A DNA stretch of 64,000 nt from Desulfobacter sp. (lineage in GTDB: Bacteria; Desulfobacterota; Desulfobacteria; Desulfobacterales; Desulfobacteraceae), in the NCBI GenBank assembly GCA_028768525.1, contig CP054837.1, positions 2,389,001 to 2,453,000 on the forward strand, given 5' to 3'. Position numbers and translations under genes: made by a program. Positions 16,760 to 25,916 of this stretch are shown piece by piece (the stretch's first letter is position 1; every line of letters begins with the position of its first letter). The notes beneath the pieces were generated by a model. The model searched no databases. It was not told where the DNA came from and saw only the letters and a program-made list of their open reading frames with translations.

Positions 16760-19639
16760 TTACCGGGCCGCCAGCAGCTCCTGAACCGCCCGGATATAGG
16801 TATTGTTCAGGCAGGGTTTTGACAGGTGGTCCACCCGGCGGTCCTCTGATCTGAGGTGCTTGATGGACTCCAGAAACTCAATATTGCCGGAAACAAAAAG
16901 AATGGGGATATCCCTGTCCTGCTTACGGATATGGTGATAGATGTCAATACCGTTGTATTCACCGGGAAGGACATAATCCAGGCTCACCAGGTCATAGGCC
17001 CCCGGCGAAAAAAGAGCCAGGGCCTGTTCCCCGTTTTCGGCAATGTCCACCAGGTGCCGGCAGGGCGGGAGGGCCAGGGCTGCGGACTGGATCCGTGAAA
17101 TGGCGGCCTCGTCCTCCACCAGAAGGATACGGCTCCCCGGTGACACCTCCCAGGCGGCCACCTGCTCTTTTTCCTCCGGGGTCAATTGGACATCCACCAG
17201 GGGCAGTTCAACCGTGAAGCAGGCCCCCTCGTTCTGGACGCTCTCCACCCGGATTCGTCCTCTGTGCTGGTCCAAATATTTTTTAACATTGGCCATGCCG
17301 TACCCAGTCCCCCGGATGCTGTCGGGGTACTGCCCCAGAACATCCCTCCCGCCCTTGAGGGTAAAGGAGGGATCGAAGATCTTGTCCAGGCAGTCTTCCG
17401 GAATACCGCAACCGTTGTCCCGGATGGTAAATCCCAGGTTATTCTCCCGGATAAAGGTGGTGATCACGATCTCGGGCTCCCTCTGCCGGGCCAGGGCATG
17501 GGCGGCATTGATAAGCAGATTGACCAGCATGTGTTCAATCATCCCGGGATCGGCAATGAGGCCGGGCAGATTCTCGCCGAAGGCTTTCACCACCCTGATG
17601 CCTGACAGGTCTTTTTTAAGCAGATCAATGGCCAGGCTGATTTTTTTATTCAGGCTGAACAGCTTCTGCTTGGGCTCCTGATCCCTGGCAAAGGCCACCA
17701 GGTTCCGGGTCATATTTTTCCCCCGCATGGTCTGGCCCAGGATCAGGCCAAGGGCGTCGGCGGTCCCCCGCTCTTTGCAGTCTGCCAGGGCCAGTTCGGC
17801 ATTGCCCATGATAACCCCCAGGATATTATTGAAGTCATGGGCCATTTTCCCTGCCACCTGGCCCACCAGGGCGTATTTGGACTGGTCCGCCGCAAAGGCC
17901 TGGGCGTCAAGTTTTTCCTCTTCAGCCTGTTTTCTGACCGTGATATCCCTCAGGGCCGTCACCCGGATCCGGTCATGGCCCTCCCCGGTCATCCGGGCCT
18001 GGATTTCACAGGGGAAGGTGCTGCCGTCCCTGCGCAGGGCCACGGCTTCGTAAGGCACAATACTGCCCTGTTTCATTTTTTCGCCCACCAGGGCCCTGAA
18101 ATCCGGAGCGATCCATTCAGTGCCCAGCCTGCCCAGCGCCTCTTCCTGAGAATATCCGAACATGGTTTCCGCGGTCCGGTTCTGGCCGATGCAGATCCCC
18201 TCCCTGGACAGGAAAATGGCCTCGAACGAGGCATCGGACAATTGTTTATACAAATCCTTGAGCCGGCGGTTCTGCCCTTCGCTGCGGGTCAGTTCCTCGG
18301 TGCGCCTTGCAACCCGCTCTTCCAGCGCTTCATTGGCGTCCCTGATCTGATCGGTAAGCGTCTTGTTTTCTATAAAAATTTCTTCAACAGCGGTGAACCA
18401 AGGTTTCCACATGGCCGGCAATGGCCCGGGCCGGCGGCCGAACCGCCCCCTGGAGAGCCTGTAAATATACTCCACAAACTGATCGGCCGGCCGGGCAAGA
18501 AGGATATGGCCGGAAACCAGCACAACCAGTATCAATACAAAAAGCACCAGGAACAACACCAGGGGTTCGGGCCCGATACGGTCCATGAGCCGGGCATACA
18601 CCGGAGGGATCTTTTCCAGGTATACGGCCTGCCAGGGGGCATTGCCAAGATCTGCCCGCAGGATCCGGTACCCCTGGCGGTCATGTATTTTGCCCCCGGG
18701 GATACGGGCCAGTTCCGCAACCCCCATGGTAAGCCCGCCGGGCAGTACACCGGACAAGGACCCCACTGCCGGATCCGAAGAAGAGGCGAGTATAGGGTGG
18801 GCCACCACCTGGGACTGGGAATTGACCAGAAAGAATTTCCCGGACTCTGGCCGGAACCCCGCCACAATCCCGTTGAGGAAATCCACGGTCAGGTCAACGG
18901 CCACCGTACCCATGAACCGCTCCCCCTCATACAGGGGAATCCCGCAGGTGCTCATCAGCCCCTTGCCCACCTCATCGGTATACACCGGGGTCCAATAGGC
19001 CACCTTGCCCGGATTGGCCCCTGGAAGGGCCAATTGGTAAAAATCTTTTTCATAGGAGTCCGGCGTAAACCGCCACTGGGCCGAAGACACCCAGGGGTAA
19101 AGATGAATAAAGGAACGGGCACTGAAATAATAGACCCAGGCACTGGTTTTGATATTTTTTTGCACCGAGGCCATGAGGGGGCCCAGCCTCAGAACCGCCC
19201 GGATCTCCCGGAGTTCATCCCTGGGTTTTACAGCATAGGTGCCCAGCCCGGTGAGGTTGCCGTAAGGTGCCGGCTCTTCAGCCAGGGCGTCCAGGTGGAA
19301 ATAGCCTCCGGCCTGTCTGAACAGGTCCGCCACCGGCGGCATGGCAAATGCGGTTTGGCCTCGGGTGGCGGCCAAATCAGCTTCGGCCACGGATTTCATG
19401 GCGTCCAGAGCCGAGGTTACCTGGGCCAGCATCCGATCCAGCGACGCTGCCATCTGCCCAAAATCGCGCTCCAGATCCGCCTGCTCATGAACGCCCTGTT
19501 TCTTGAAATTAAGGGCCATGGCCCCCAGTGTTCCGGAAATCAAGCCCAATAAAATGATGAGAATGCCCAGGGCATTCCGAATATGAAACCGTACCACGGG
19601 TGAAGATTCAAGCATTGGTTTGTGCGGTGTCTCAGGCAT
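16760..19639 (-). CDS. Hybrid sensor histidine kinase, dCache-PAS-HisKA-HATPase-Rec
   Basis: A helix near the N-terminus and a second near residue 370 bracket a periplasmic dCache-type domain of about 300 residues. A coil, a PAS domain, a HisKA segment with KMAHDFNNILG, an ATPase domain with RGTGYGMANVKK, and a C-terminal receiver (ILLVEDEA, acceptor Asp in LVSLDYVLPG, Lys in HLSKP) follow. The ligand is probably a small molecule such as an amino or organic acid. The start is uncertain: ATG at 19639 is given, TTG at 19672 and ATG at 19615 are also in frame, and none has a strong ribosome site. It is divergent from a periplasmic solute-binding gene. Confidence 0.87.
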   Translation of the reverse strand: MPETPHKPMLESSPVVRFHIRNALGILIILLGLISGTLGAMALNFKKQGVHEQADLERDFGQMAASLDRMLAQVTSALDAMKSVAEADLAATRGQTAFAMPPVADLFRQAGGYFHLDALAEEPAPYGNLTGLGTYAVKPRDELREIRAVLRLGPLMASVQKNIKTSAWVYYFSARSFIHLYPWVSSAQWRFTPDSYEKDFYQLALPGANPGKVAYWTPVYTDEVGKGLMSTCGIPLYEGERFMGTVAVDLTVDFLNGIVAGFRPESGKFFLVNSQSQVVAHPILASSSDPAVGSLSGVLPGGLTMGVAELARIPGGKIHDRQGYRILRADLGNAPWQAVYLEKIPPVYARLMDRIGPEPLVLFLVLFVLILVVLVSGHILLARPADQFVEYIYRLSRGRFGRRPGPLPAMWKPWFTAVEEIFIENKTLTDQIRDANEALEERVARRTEELTRSEGQNRRLKDLYKQLSDASFEAIFLSREGICIGQNRTAETMFGYSQEEALGRLGTEWIAPDFRALVGEKMKQGSIVPYEAVALRRDGSTFPCEIQARMTGEGHDRIRVTALRDITVRKQAEEEKLDAQAFAADQSKYALVGQVAGKMAHDFNNILGVIMGNAELALADCKERGTADALGLILGQTMRGKNMTRNLVAFARDQEPKQKLFSLNKKISLAIDLLKKDLSGIRVVKAFGENLPGLIADPGMIEHMLVNLLINAAHALARQREPEIVITTFIRENNLGFTIRDNGCGIPEDCLDKIFDPSFTLKGGRDVLGQYPDSIRGTGYGMANVKKYLDQHRGRIRVESVQNEGACFTVELPLVDVQLTPEEKEQVAAWEVSPGSRILLVEDEAAISRIQSAALALPPCRHLVDIAENGEQALALFSPGAYDLVSLDYVLPGEYNGIDIYHHIRKQDRDIPILFVSGNIEFLESIKHLRSEDRRVDHLSKPCLNNTYIRAVQELLAAR

Positions 19640-19750
19640 AGGCACAGGCTCGATTTTGGTTGAATATTCCAAAGGCTTATCATAAAACCGGCCCGTCCCA
19701 AAGTATTTTTTGGACAGAGGGGAGGCACTGCCGCCGAACAGGCAGTCCCC

Positions 19751-19778
19751 TTGTTTTCATCCTCCGATACGCTATAAT
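19751..19778 (+). promoter_or_regulatory. Putative sigma70 promoter of solute-binding protein gene
   Basis: TTGTTT at 19751-19756 and a perfect TATAAT at 19773-19778 are 16 bases apart. The -10 ends only seven bases before the ATG at 19786, so a transcript from here would be leaderless or nearly so. Confidence 0.5.
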
Positions 19779-19785
19779 ACATATT

Positions 19786-20535
19786 ATGCATTCATCCAGA
19801 CTGAAAATAATCACCCTTTCGACGATCTGGCTGATGTTGCTTTTACCCGCCGCGACAAGAGCTGGGAACCGGCTTGTGCTGGCCACCCTGGACTGGGAGC
19901 CCTATATCGGCCGGCAGATGAAAGACCAGGGATTTCTGGCCGTGATTATCCGCCAGGCGTTTCAGCGGAGCGGTGTGGATGTGAAAATTGAATTTCACCA
20001 ATGGTCCAGGGTGGTGGGCCTGGCCAAAAAAGGACGGGTGGACGGCTATTTTCCTGAATACTATGCCCCACGCATCAAAGACTATGCCGAATTCTCGGCC
20101 CCCATCCCCGCCGGCCCGGTGGGATTTTTCAGCCTGAAAACCGCCGGGATCCGCTACACCCGCCTGGAAGAGCTGAAGAAATATCGCATCGGCATCGTCA
20201 AGGGCTATGTCAATGCCAGTGAATTCGATGCCGCAGATTTCCTGGACAAACACGGGGTGAAAGACGACTTGAGCAATCTCAAACTGCTGCTTGCGGGAAG
20301 GGTAAACCTGATGGTGGCCGATAAATACGTGGGATTTCACCTGCTCAAAAAGCATATGCCGGACCGGGCCTCCGAAGTGGAATTTCTGCCCACCATTCTG
20401 GAGCCCAAGGATATCTTTGTATGCATCTCGACAAAAATAAAAAAAACAGGTTACTTTTTAAAGGCATTTAACAGGGGGCTGGCGCAAATGACGGCCGACG
20501 GCACCCTGGGAAGACTGCTCCCGAAATTCCAATAG
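19786..20535 (+). CDS. Periplasmic solute-binding protein, family 3 (amino-acid type)
   Basis: A signal peptide (LKIITLSTIWLMLLLPA, cleavage after ATRA) precedes an SBP_bac_3 fold: LVLATLDWEPYIG, GFLAVIIRQAF, VDGYFPEYY and the LEELKKYRIGIVKGY hinge region are typical. At 249 residues it is normal for the family. There are no permease or ATPase genes next to it, so it may be an orphan that presents ligand to a sensor; the divergent dCache kinase is the obvious candidate. The frame runs back to 19660, but only the ATG at 19786 puts the signal peptide at the N-terminus. Confidence 0.82.
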   Translation: MHSSRLKIITLSTIWLMLLLPAATRAGNRLVLATLDWEPYIGRQMKDQGFLAVIIRQAFQRSGVDVKIEFHQWSRVVGLAKKGRVDGYFPEYYAPRIKDYAEFSAPIPAGPVGFFSLKTAGIRYTRLEELKKYRIGIVKGYVNASEFDAADFLDKHGVKDDLSNLKLLLAGRVNLMVADKYVGFHLLKKHMPDRASEVEFLPTILEPKDIFVCISTKIKKTGYFLKAFNRGLAQMTADGTLGRLLPKFQ

Positions 20536-20561
20536 AACGGATGGCCCCCATTTTAACAGCA

Positions 20562-20595
20562 AAACCCCGGCCGCCCTTTCAGGCAGCCGGGGTTT
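20562..20595. terminator. Bidirectional rho-independent terminator
   Basis: AAACCCCGGC (20562-20571) and GCCGGGGTTT (20586-20595) form a perfect 10-bp stem with a 14-base loop. The A/T ends serve as U-tracts on both strands. It lies between the convergent solute-binding gene and asd. Confidence 0.85.
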
Positions 20596-20638
20596 CATTT
20601 AAATGGCGCAGCGGCATCCGCCGCCCTGGCGCCTTTTT

Positions 20639-21745
20639 TTACAGAATAATATTCAAAATCCGGCGCAGGGGCTCGGCCGCGCCCCAGAGCAGCTGGTCGC
20701 CCACGGAAAATGCCGTCAGGTAGTCTTCGCCCAGGGTCATCTTCCGTACCCGGCCCACGGGCACGGTGAGGGTGCCGGTGACCCGGGCAGGCGTCAGTTC
20801 GGCAATGGTTTCTTCCTTGGTATTGGGAACCACCTTCACCCAGCCGTTATTGGCGGCCAGGGCCTGGTTGATATCCTCCAGGGGAATGTCCTGTTTCAGT
20901 TTAATGGTGAAGGCCTGTGAATGGCAGCGCATGGATCCGATGCGGACGCACTGGCCGTCGATGGGGACGGGGTTGTCCGACCGGCCCAGAATCTTATTGG
21001 TTTCCACAAAACCTTTCCACTCTTCCCGGGTCTGGCCGTTGTCCATGGCCCTGTCGATCCAGGGGATAAGGCTGGCGCCCAGGGGCACGGCCCAGTTATC
21101 CACGGGAAATCCGCCGGAACGGACGGATTCAGTGACATTGCGGTCCAGTTCCAGGATGGCCGAGGCCGGATTGTCCAGGATGGGGGCGGCCTGGTCGCCG
21201 ATGTATCTCATCTGGGCCACCAGTTCTTCCATATTTTTGGCGCCGGCCCCGGATGCAGCCTGGTAGGTCATGGAGGTCAGCCATTCCACCATATCATTTT
21301 CAAAAAGGCCGCCCAGAGCCATGAGCATCAGTGATACCGTGCAGTTTCCGCCGATATAGTTTTTGATTCCCCGGGCCAGGCCCTCCTCGATCACCGACAG
21401 GTTCACCGGGTCCAGAACAATGATGCTCTGGTCATCCATTCTCAGGGTGGAGGCGGCGTCGATCCAATACCCATTCCAGTCCCGTTCTTCAAGCTGGGGC
21501 CGGACCGCCTCGGTATAGGAACCGCCCTGGCAGGAGATCACGATATCCATTTCCATGAGGGTATCGATATCATGGGCATCAATGAGGGCAGGCACCTCCT
21601 TGCCCACATCGGGTGCCTTCTGGCCGGCCTGGGAGGTGGTAAAGAATACCGGGGTAAATTTTTCAAAATCATTTTCCGCCATCATTCTTTCCATGAGCAC
21701 GGATCCCACCATGCCCCGCCAGCCGACCATTCCTACTCTTTTCAT
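20639..21745 (-). CDS. asd: Aspartate-semialdehyde dehydrogenase
   Basis: Reduces aspartyl phosphate to aspartate semialdehyde for lysine/diaminopimelate, threonine and methionine synthesis. The N-terminal MVGWRGMVGSVL is the NADP-binding loop; the catalytic Cys is C135 in GGNCTVSLM; the AASGAGAKNMEEL stretch follows. At 368 residues it is the Gram-negative (E. coli-like) form. GGAGGAAAG lies just upstream of the ATG. Confidence 0.95.
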   Translation of the reverse strand: MKRVGMVGWRGMVGSVLMERMMAENDFEKFTPVFFTTSQAGQKAPDVGKEVPALIDAHDIDTLMEMDIVISCQGGSYTEAVRPQLEERDWNGYWIDAASTLRMDDQSIIVLDPVNLSVIEEGLARGIKNYIGGNCTVSLMLMALGGLFENDMVEWLTSMTYQAASGAGAKNMEELVAQMRYIGDQAAPILDNPASAILELDRNVTESVRSGGFPVDNWAVPLGASLIPWIDRAMDNGQTREEWKGFVETNKILGRSDNPVPIDGQCVRIGSMRCHSQAFTIKLKQDIPLEDINQALAANNGWVKVVPNTKEETIAELTPARVTGTLTVPVGRVRKMTLGEDYLTAFSVGDQLLWGAAEPLRRILNIIL

Positions 21746-21786
21746 TGTCCTTTCCTCCGAATGGATAATTTTGGTTAAAACTAAAC

Positions 21787-21987
21787 CTATACCTGTTTTT
21801 TCCCAAAGAGACCAGAAAAAAACGACCGGGCCCCCTCCCCGTTCAAGGCCGGATCCGTGGTACCTTCCTCAAAGTTCCCCCTGGATGCCGCCATATCGTC
21901 CATTTCATATGGGAAAGTATGGAAGCCCATACAGGGCCAAGTGAACAACCATGCAAAAAACCACCGGAAAGGATGCCTGGTGCCCAT
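21787..21987 (-). CDS. Possible small protein upstream of asd
   Basis: A 66-codon frame on the asd strand that stops 41 bases before the asd start. The last 38 codons (from an internal ATG) are hydrophilic and end in FFSGLFGKKQV, which looks protein-like, but there is no good ribosome site and no family I recognise. It may be chance. Confidence 0.2.
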   Translation of the reverse strand: MGTRHPFRWFFAWLFTWPCMGFHTFPYEMDDMAASRGNFEEGTTDPALNGEGARSFFSGLFGKKQV

Positions 21988-22014
21988 CCGGACCTGAAAT
22001 AGGGGTGGTTAATA

Positions 22015-22043
22015 TTGACAGCCGGTATCAGTCTTTATATAGT
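22015..22043 (+). promoter_or_regulatory. Sigma70-type promoter of the secreted-protein operon
   Basis: TTGACA at 22015-22020 is an exact -35; TATAGT at 22038-22043, after a 17-base spacer, differs from consensus at one base. Transcription would begin near 22050, giving a leader of about 70 bases to the first gene. Close to the best promoter in the window, so the operon may be well expressed. Confidence 0.7.
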
Positions 22044-22119
22044 GGCCTATCCAAAAATCGTGAACAGCGGAGCCCCCGGCAGCCGCTGATATCATTATTA
22101 CCCTTGAGGAGAGCGCTCC

Positions 22120-23427
22120 ATGAAACGATTCAAGACCCTCACCATTTTAGCTCTGATTTGCTGCTGTTTATCTTTCCCAACCCTTGTTCCGGCAGAAAGC
22201 CAAGGCCAGACGGACACCGCCTCATCCGGCGAAGCCTCATCGGGTGGCCTTTCCTCCGACGACCTCATGAAAGGGCTGATGGGCATTCTCCAGCAGGGCA
22301 TCGACGAATTCATCGGCAGCTACAAAGGGCGGCTGGGGGATGTGAAACTCCTGGAGCGCCTGGGCAATAAGATCGTCCTTGAAGTCACCTACGACAACGT
22401 CAAGCGAAGCGATAACGTCTATGTCCAGGGCGAAGTCCGCTACTTCGGCGAGAAACTGGAAGGATTCAAAAACACCCTTTCCGCGGTGAGCGGGAGCCGG
22501 GGAAAGGCCGTGCTGACCATCGGCAGGACAGCCGCGGAAGACGACGGCTGGGGCATGCCGGCTGCGGAAGTGCAGTCCGACCAGATCCGGCTCTATCTGG
22601 TCAGGGGCACCAATCCGGACCGGCCTTTCGGAGAAATCATCTACGATCTGCCAAAACTCTGGACCGACTCCGACCTGCCCGACGCGGCGGTGAGTGACGG
22701 ATCAGCCGATTCAAGCGGAAGCGACAGCATCGAGCTGGCCGATGAAGGCGAGGAAGGCGCAGATACGGGTACGGCCCCCGCCTCTCCCGGCATCTTTGTC
22801 AAGCCGGGCACGGTACTCAAACCCCGCCTGCCCGGTGCTGCAGGAACGGCTGCCTCAACACAGCCCGCCCTCCAGACCGGCACCCAACCCAAACAAGAGG
22901 CACCGGCAGCGACCCTTGTCCAGCCCCTTCTCCGGGTGACCACTGCTTACGATTTCTACAAAAATGCAAACAAGGCCCAATGGCGCAGCGGTGCGGGAAA
23001 ACTGCCCTTCCCCGGCCGCACCAATGATAAACGGGGATTTGTCCGCCAGGTTCCCAAGGCGGCCCTGAGCACGGGAAATGCCGCCCTCTACCTGCTCCAG
23101 ACCCATCCCCAGTGGAAATCCAGGGGATGGATCCAGGGGATCTATCCCCCCGTAATCCCGGCGGCCGGCATGCATTTCAAGGCGGTGGCCGGATTCCTGA
23201 AAGGCGCCACCGCCTCGGACGGCGCAATCTTCCAGGTCCATGTCAAAGAGGGGGGCAAAACCTACCGGGCCCTTAGCCGGACCCTGTCCGCCAGACGGTA
23301 TGCCACCCTGGATGCGGATCTCTCCAGATGGTCCGGCAAAAAAATCCAGATCATTCTCCAGGTCATTGCCGGCAATACCAGCGCCCAGGACTGGGCCGTC
23401 TGGGTGAAGCCGCGGCTGGAAAAATAA
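22120..23427 (+). CDS. Secreted protein A of six-gene operon, C-terminal jelly-roll-like domain
   Basis: A signal peptide (FKTLTILALICCCLSF, cleavage after VPA) is followed by a Ser/Gly/Asp-rich stretch, a small alpha/beta region (about 45-190), an acidic and Pro/Ala-rich linker (about 190-265), and a C-terminal domain of about 165 residues. In that domain the pattern from TAYDFYKNANKAQW to DWAVWVKPRLE resembles NPCBM-like or other carbohydrate-binding beta sandwiches. I do not recognise a named family. It is the first gene of the operon, with GAGGAG before the ATG and the strong promoter upstream. It lacks the YYLP module shared by the five genes after it. Function unknown. Confidence 0.8.
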   Translation: MKRFKTLTILALICCCLSFPTLVPAESQGQTDTASSGEASSGGLSSDDLMKGLMGILQQGIDEFIGSYKGRLGDVKLLERLGNKIVLEVTYDNVKRSDNVYVQGEVRYFGEKLEGFKNTLSAVSGSRGKAVLTIGRTAAEDDGWGMPAAEVQSDQIRLYLVRGTNPDRPFGEIIYDLPKLWTDSDLPDAAVSDGSADSSGSDSIELADEGEEGADTGTAPASPGIFVKPGTVLKPRLPGAAGTAASTQPALQTGTQPKQEAPAATLVQPLLRVTTAYDFYKNANKAQWRSGAGKLPFPGRTNDKRGFVRQVPKAALSTGNAALYLLQTHPQWKSRGWIQGIYPPVIPAAGMHFKAVAGFLKGATASDGAIFQVHVKEGGKTYRALSRTLSARRYATLDADLSRWSGKKIQIILQVIAGNTSAQDWAVWVKPRLEK

Positions 23428-23445
23428 GCGTTCCGGAGGATTGCC

Positions 23446-24912
23446 ATGAACCGTATATGCCTTTTGCTGTTGGCCCTGTTTCTCATGTCCGCCGCCCCCT
23501 GTACCGGTGCAGAACCGAAATTCAAGGCCCTGGCGGCACCCAAAACCCTTCAGATGAAAGCCTTTAAACCGGTGACCGCCGTGATGATCAAACGGCCGCT
23601 GAAACTTAACCTGAAACTGCGGCCGGTGGTGCCGCCGGCGCCGGTAAAACCGGAAGGGCCGGATGCCCGGTCCGCCGTGGACCTGGCCGATATCATCGAG
23701 GATGCCGCCCTGCTGGAGGATCTCTCCGTCACCTGCGGCTGGGATCCCCACCTGATTTTCCAGGACAAGGCTGCGGGCAATGTATTTTACTACCTGCCCC
23801 GGGAATTTCGCCTGGTCCATGACCCGGTATCGGGCTTCGGCCTCAGCGTCCAATACAACCACCTCAAGGAGGGCCAGGAGGCATCGGTGATGCTCACGGC
23901 CCAATTGGCCGCCCCCCACCATCCCGGGGACATCCCCCTGCTCAAGCAGATACTCAAACAGGCCTTCGGCCTCAAACCCGCGGACAAACTGACCCTGAAA
24001 TCCATATCCGGCATCGGTGCCACAGCAGATATGGCCGCCATCGCCGCCGGCCTTTCCCTGCCGCCGGAACGGATCAGCCTCACCCTGCCCGCCCACCTCA
24101 AGCAGGCCTTTAGGCTGGTGCTGCTTCTGAACCCCGACGAAACCGAAGAGGTACTGGCCCAGATCACCCGGGAAGGGCTGACCGGAAGCCTTCTGGTCCG
24201 TGTGGGTGAGGATGCGGTGCCCGTTCCCATCCACATCCGCTACACCGCCTTTGCCGGAGAAAAGACAGAGGGTTTTTCCCAATGGGCGGAGAACCGGCCC
24301 AAGGGCAGGCTGAAAAATGTAACCCCCTTTCCCATCACCCTGGATTCCATCAACGGCTACACCGTGTACAATGGCAGTCTCAAACGGATATCCAAAACAC
24401 TCAAGCCGGCCACCCTTGCCCCGGGTCAGGAAAAATCATTCAAACTGCCGCCGGTGGCCAAGGTGCTGGGCACCAACGTCACCCTGGCCTGGCTGGGCAC
24501 CACCCTGGACAGCGGCTGCACAAAATGCATGGAAAAAGTGGACCGCCAGGTCCGCCAGGGGGTGGCGGCCGCCCCTTCGGCCAAAGTAAAACTTGAGGCC
24601 ATTCCAGCCGTATTTGAGGACCTTGAACTCTATAAAATCCTTATCCAGGTCAAAAGCCCCTATTTTACTGCGGAGCCCGGGCCGGTAAGGGAAAAGGAGG
24701 CGGAGCTGACCCAGGATGAAAATACCAATACCGACATCCTTCTCTACCCGCCCTCGGACAGGGGGGAGACTCCCCTGCTCTACAAATACCGGCTTAAACT
24801 CATCACCGCCGAAGGGGCTGTCCTGGCCCAGCCGGACTGGAAAGACAGCCGGGACCTGAGCCTTTTCTTCGGCGCCACCCAGATTGAGCCCCTGCTGGAA
24901 GGCGCCCAATGA
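23446..24912 (+). CDS. Secreted protein B, YYLP-module family
   Basis: Signal peptide (ICLLLLALFLMSAAPC; the Cys could be a lipobox variant, but the cleavage context TGA-E suggests an ordinary signal). A Lys/Pro-rich stretch of about 65 residues leads into a domain with FYYLP near 114, which aligns by eye with modules in the next four genes, then a long beta-rich region. A CTKC pair near 362 could form a disulfide or bind metal. The C-terminal segment (YKYRLKLITAEG, then W and alternating hydrophobics) matches the ends of C, E and F. Starts 18 bases after A and overlaps C by four. Function unknown. Confidence 0.8.
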   Translation: MNRICLLLLALFLMSAAPCTGAEPKFKALAAPKTLQMKAFKPVTAVMIKRPLKLNLKLRPVVPPAPVKPEGPDARSAVDLADIIEDAALLEDLSVTCGWDPHLIFQDKAAGNVFYYLPREFRLVHDPVSGFGLSVQYNHLKEGQEASVMLTAQLAAPHHPGDIPLLKQILKQAFGLKPADKLTLKSISGIGATADMAAIAAGLSLPPERISLTLPAHLKQAFRLVLLLNPDETEEVLAQITREGLTGSLLVRVGEDAVPVPIHIRYTAFAGEKTEGFSQWAENRPKGRLKNVTPFPITLDSINGYTVYNGSLKRISKTLKPATLAPGQEKSFKLPPVAKVLGTNVTLAWLGTTLDSGCTKCMEKVDRQVRQGVAAAPSAKVKLEAIPAVFEDLELYKILIQVKSPYFTAEPGPVREKEAELTQDENTNTDILLYPPSDRGETPLLYKYRLKLITAEGAVLAQPDWKDSRDLSLFFGATQIEPLLEGAQ

Positions 24913-25913
24913 AATGCCTCTATGCCCTTGCCGCCGTTCTGCTCACGGCGGCAACCGCCCTGGCCGCCCCCAACCTGGATGACTATACGGACATCAACGG
25001 GGTGAGGCTTTACCGGGACCAGGCGAAACCCGCCGTTTTCTATCCGGCCCCGGCCCCGCCCGCCCTGGCAAAGGGGCCCGCCGGCCTGCCGGCTCTCTCC
25101 TTTGAGGTTTTCCGCTACCACGGCCGCAAAGGTACGGGGGATTCCGGCAAGTTCCGGATCAGGGGGGTGCTTTCCCTGGACATCCGGCGGGAGCGGGGCA
25201 AAAAAGAGGTCAAACAATTAAAATCGGCATTAAAGAAAACCTTTGGCATTAAATACCCCAAGCTCAGGAGCATACCGGTGAGCGCCACCCGGGGCCGGAT
25301 GCTTTTCAGCGACATCAGCCTGGAATGGTCCAGGCCGGGCCGGTGGCCGGGGAAGCGGATCATTCTTCCCCTGGACGAACAAATGAGCCTTATCCTCTGG
25401 GAAGCCCTTGAAGCCGGCCCCACCCTGCTATCCGTGGAAATGACCGAAGATCTTGCCGGGGTGAAAAAGACAGGGGACGGGGAATGGGGAAAAGCCACCG
25501 GCACCCATGCCGCCACCCTGCCCGTCACCCTGGATATGTCGGCCCACCCCTCCCTGTACCGGAAAACGGAACTGGGGGGGAGAATGGCCATGGGCTATAC
25601 CGGCATAGATGTCCTCTGCTTTGATTTCCTGGAAGAGCTGGACCCCACCCTTTATTCCAAAATCGTGGAAGTGGCCATCCCCACCCCGGGCACCCCCCTG
25701 ACCGAAGCCATCACCTTTAAAGAGGAAAGCGCCCCCAGGCAGCGCATCGACTTTAAACTGGCCAAGGACCTGGATACGGCGTACCGGGTCAGGATCACCC
25801 GGGTCTACACCGACGGCCGGACCGAAAAAGGCGATTGGGCCAAACGGGAAGGCGAGGCCATGCTGGACATCACCGACTATAAAATCACTGAAGATGACGA
25901 AGACGAGGAGTAG
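24909..25913 (+). CDS. Secreted protein C, short member of YYLP-module family
   Basis: A signal peptide (LYALAAVLLTAATALA) and 315 mature residues. The module start is degenerate: AVFYPAP near 41-47 stands where the others have YYLP, followed by ALSFEVFRY in place of the FS-x-x-(K/R)(F/Y) segment. Later LILWEALEAGPTLLSVEM aligns with LLWESL...ISLVF in D and E. The C-terminus (YRVRITRVYTDGRTEKGDW) is the same end-domain as in B, E and F, then an acidic tail (EDDEDEE). ATGA overlap with B implies translational coupling. Function unknown. Confidence 0.8.
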   Translation: MKCLYALAAVLLTAATALAAPNLDDYTDINGVRLYRDQAKPAVFYPAPAPPALAKGPAGLPALSFEVFRYHGRKGTGDSGKFRIRGVLSLDIRRERGKKEVKQLKSALKKTFGIKYPKLRSIPVSATRGRMLFSDISLEWSRPGRWPGKRIILPLDEQMSLILWEALEAGPTLLSVEMTEDLAGVKKTGDGEWGKATGTHAATLPVTLDMSAHPSLYRKTELGGRMAMGYTGIDVLCFDFLEELDPTLYSKIVEVAIPTPGTPLTEAITFKEESAPRQRIDFKLAKDLDTAYRVRITRVYTDGRTEKGDWAKREGEAMLDITDYKITEDDEDEE

Positions 25914-25916
25914 CCC

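Larger units (their letters stand above)
21746..22119. other. Intergenic region between asd and the secreted-protein operon
   Basis: 374 bases between divergent genes. The right part carries the promoter at 22015-22043. The left part contains a 66-codon minus-strand frame (21787-21987) listed separately with low confidence. I see no RNA gene, repeat or riboswitch. Confidence 0.6.

Noticed and set aside
17837..19552. Long plus-strand frame of 571 codons
   Set aside because: It lies antisense to the hybrid kinase, which has clear domains; composition is Gly/His/Gln-rich as expected of a shadow frame.
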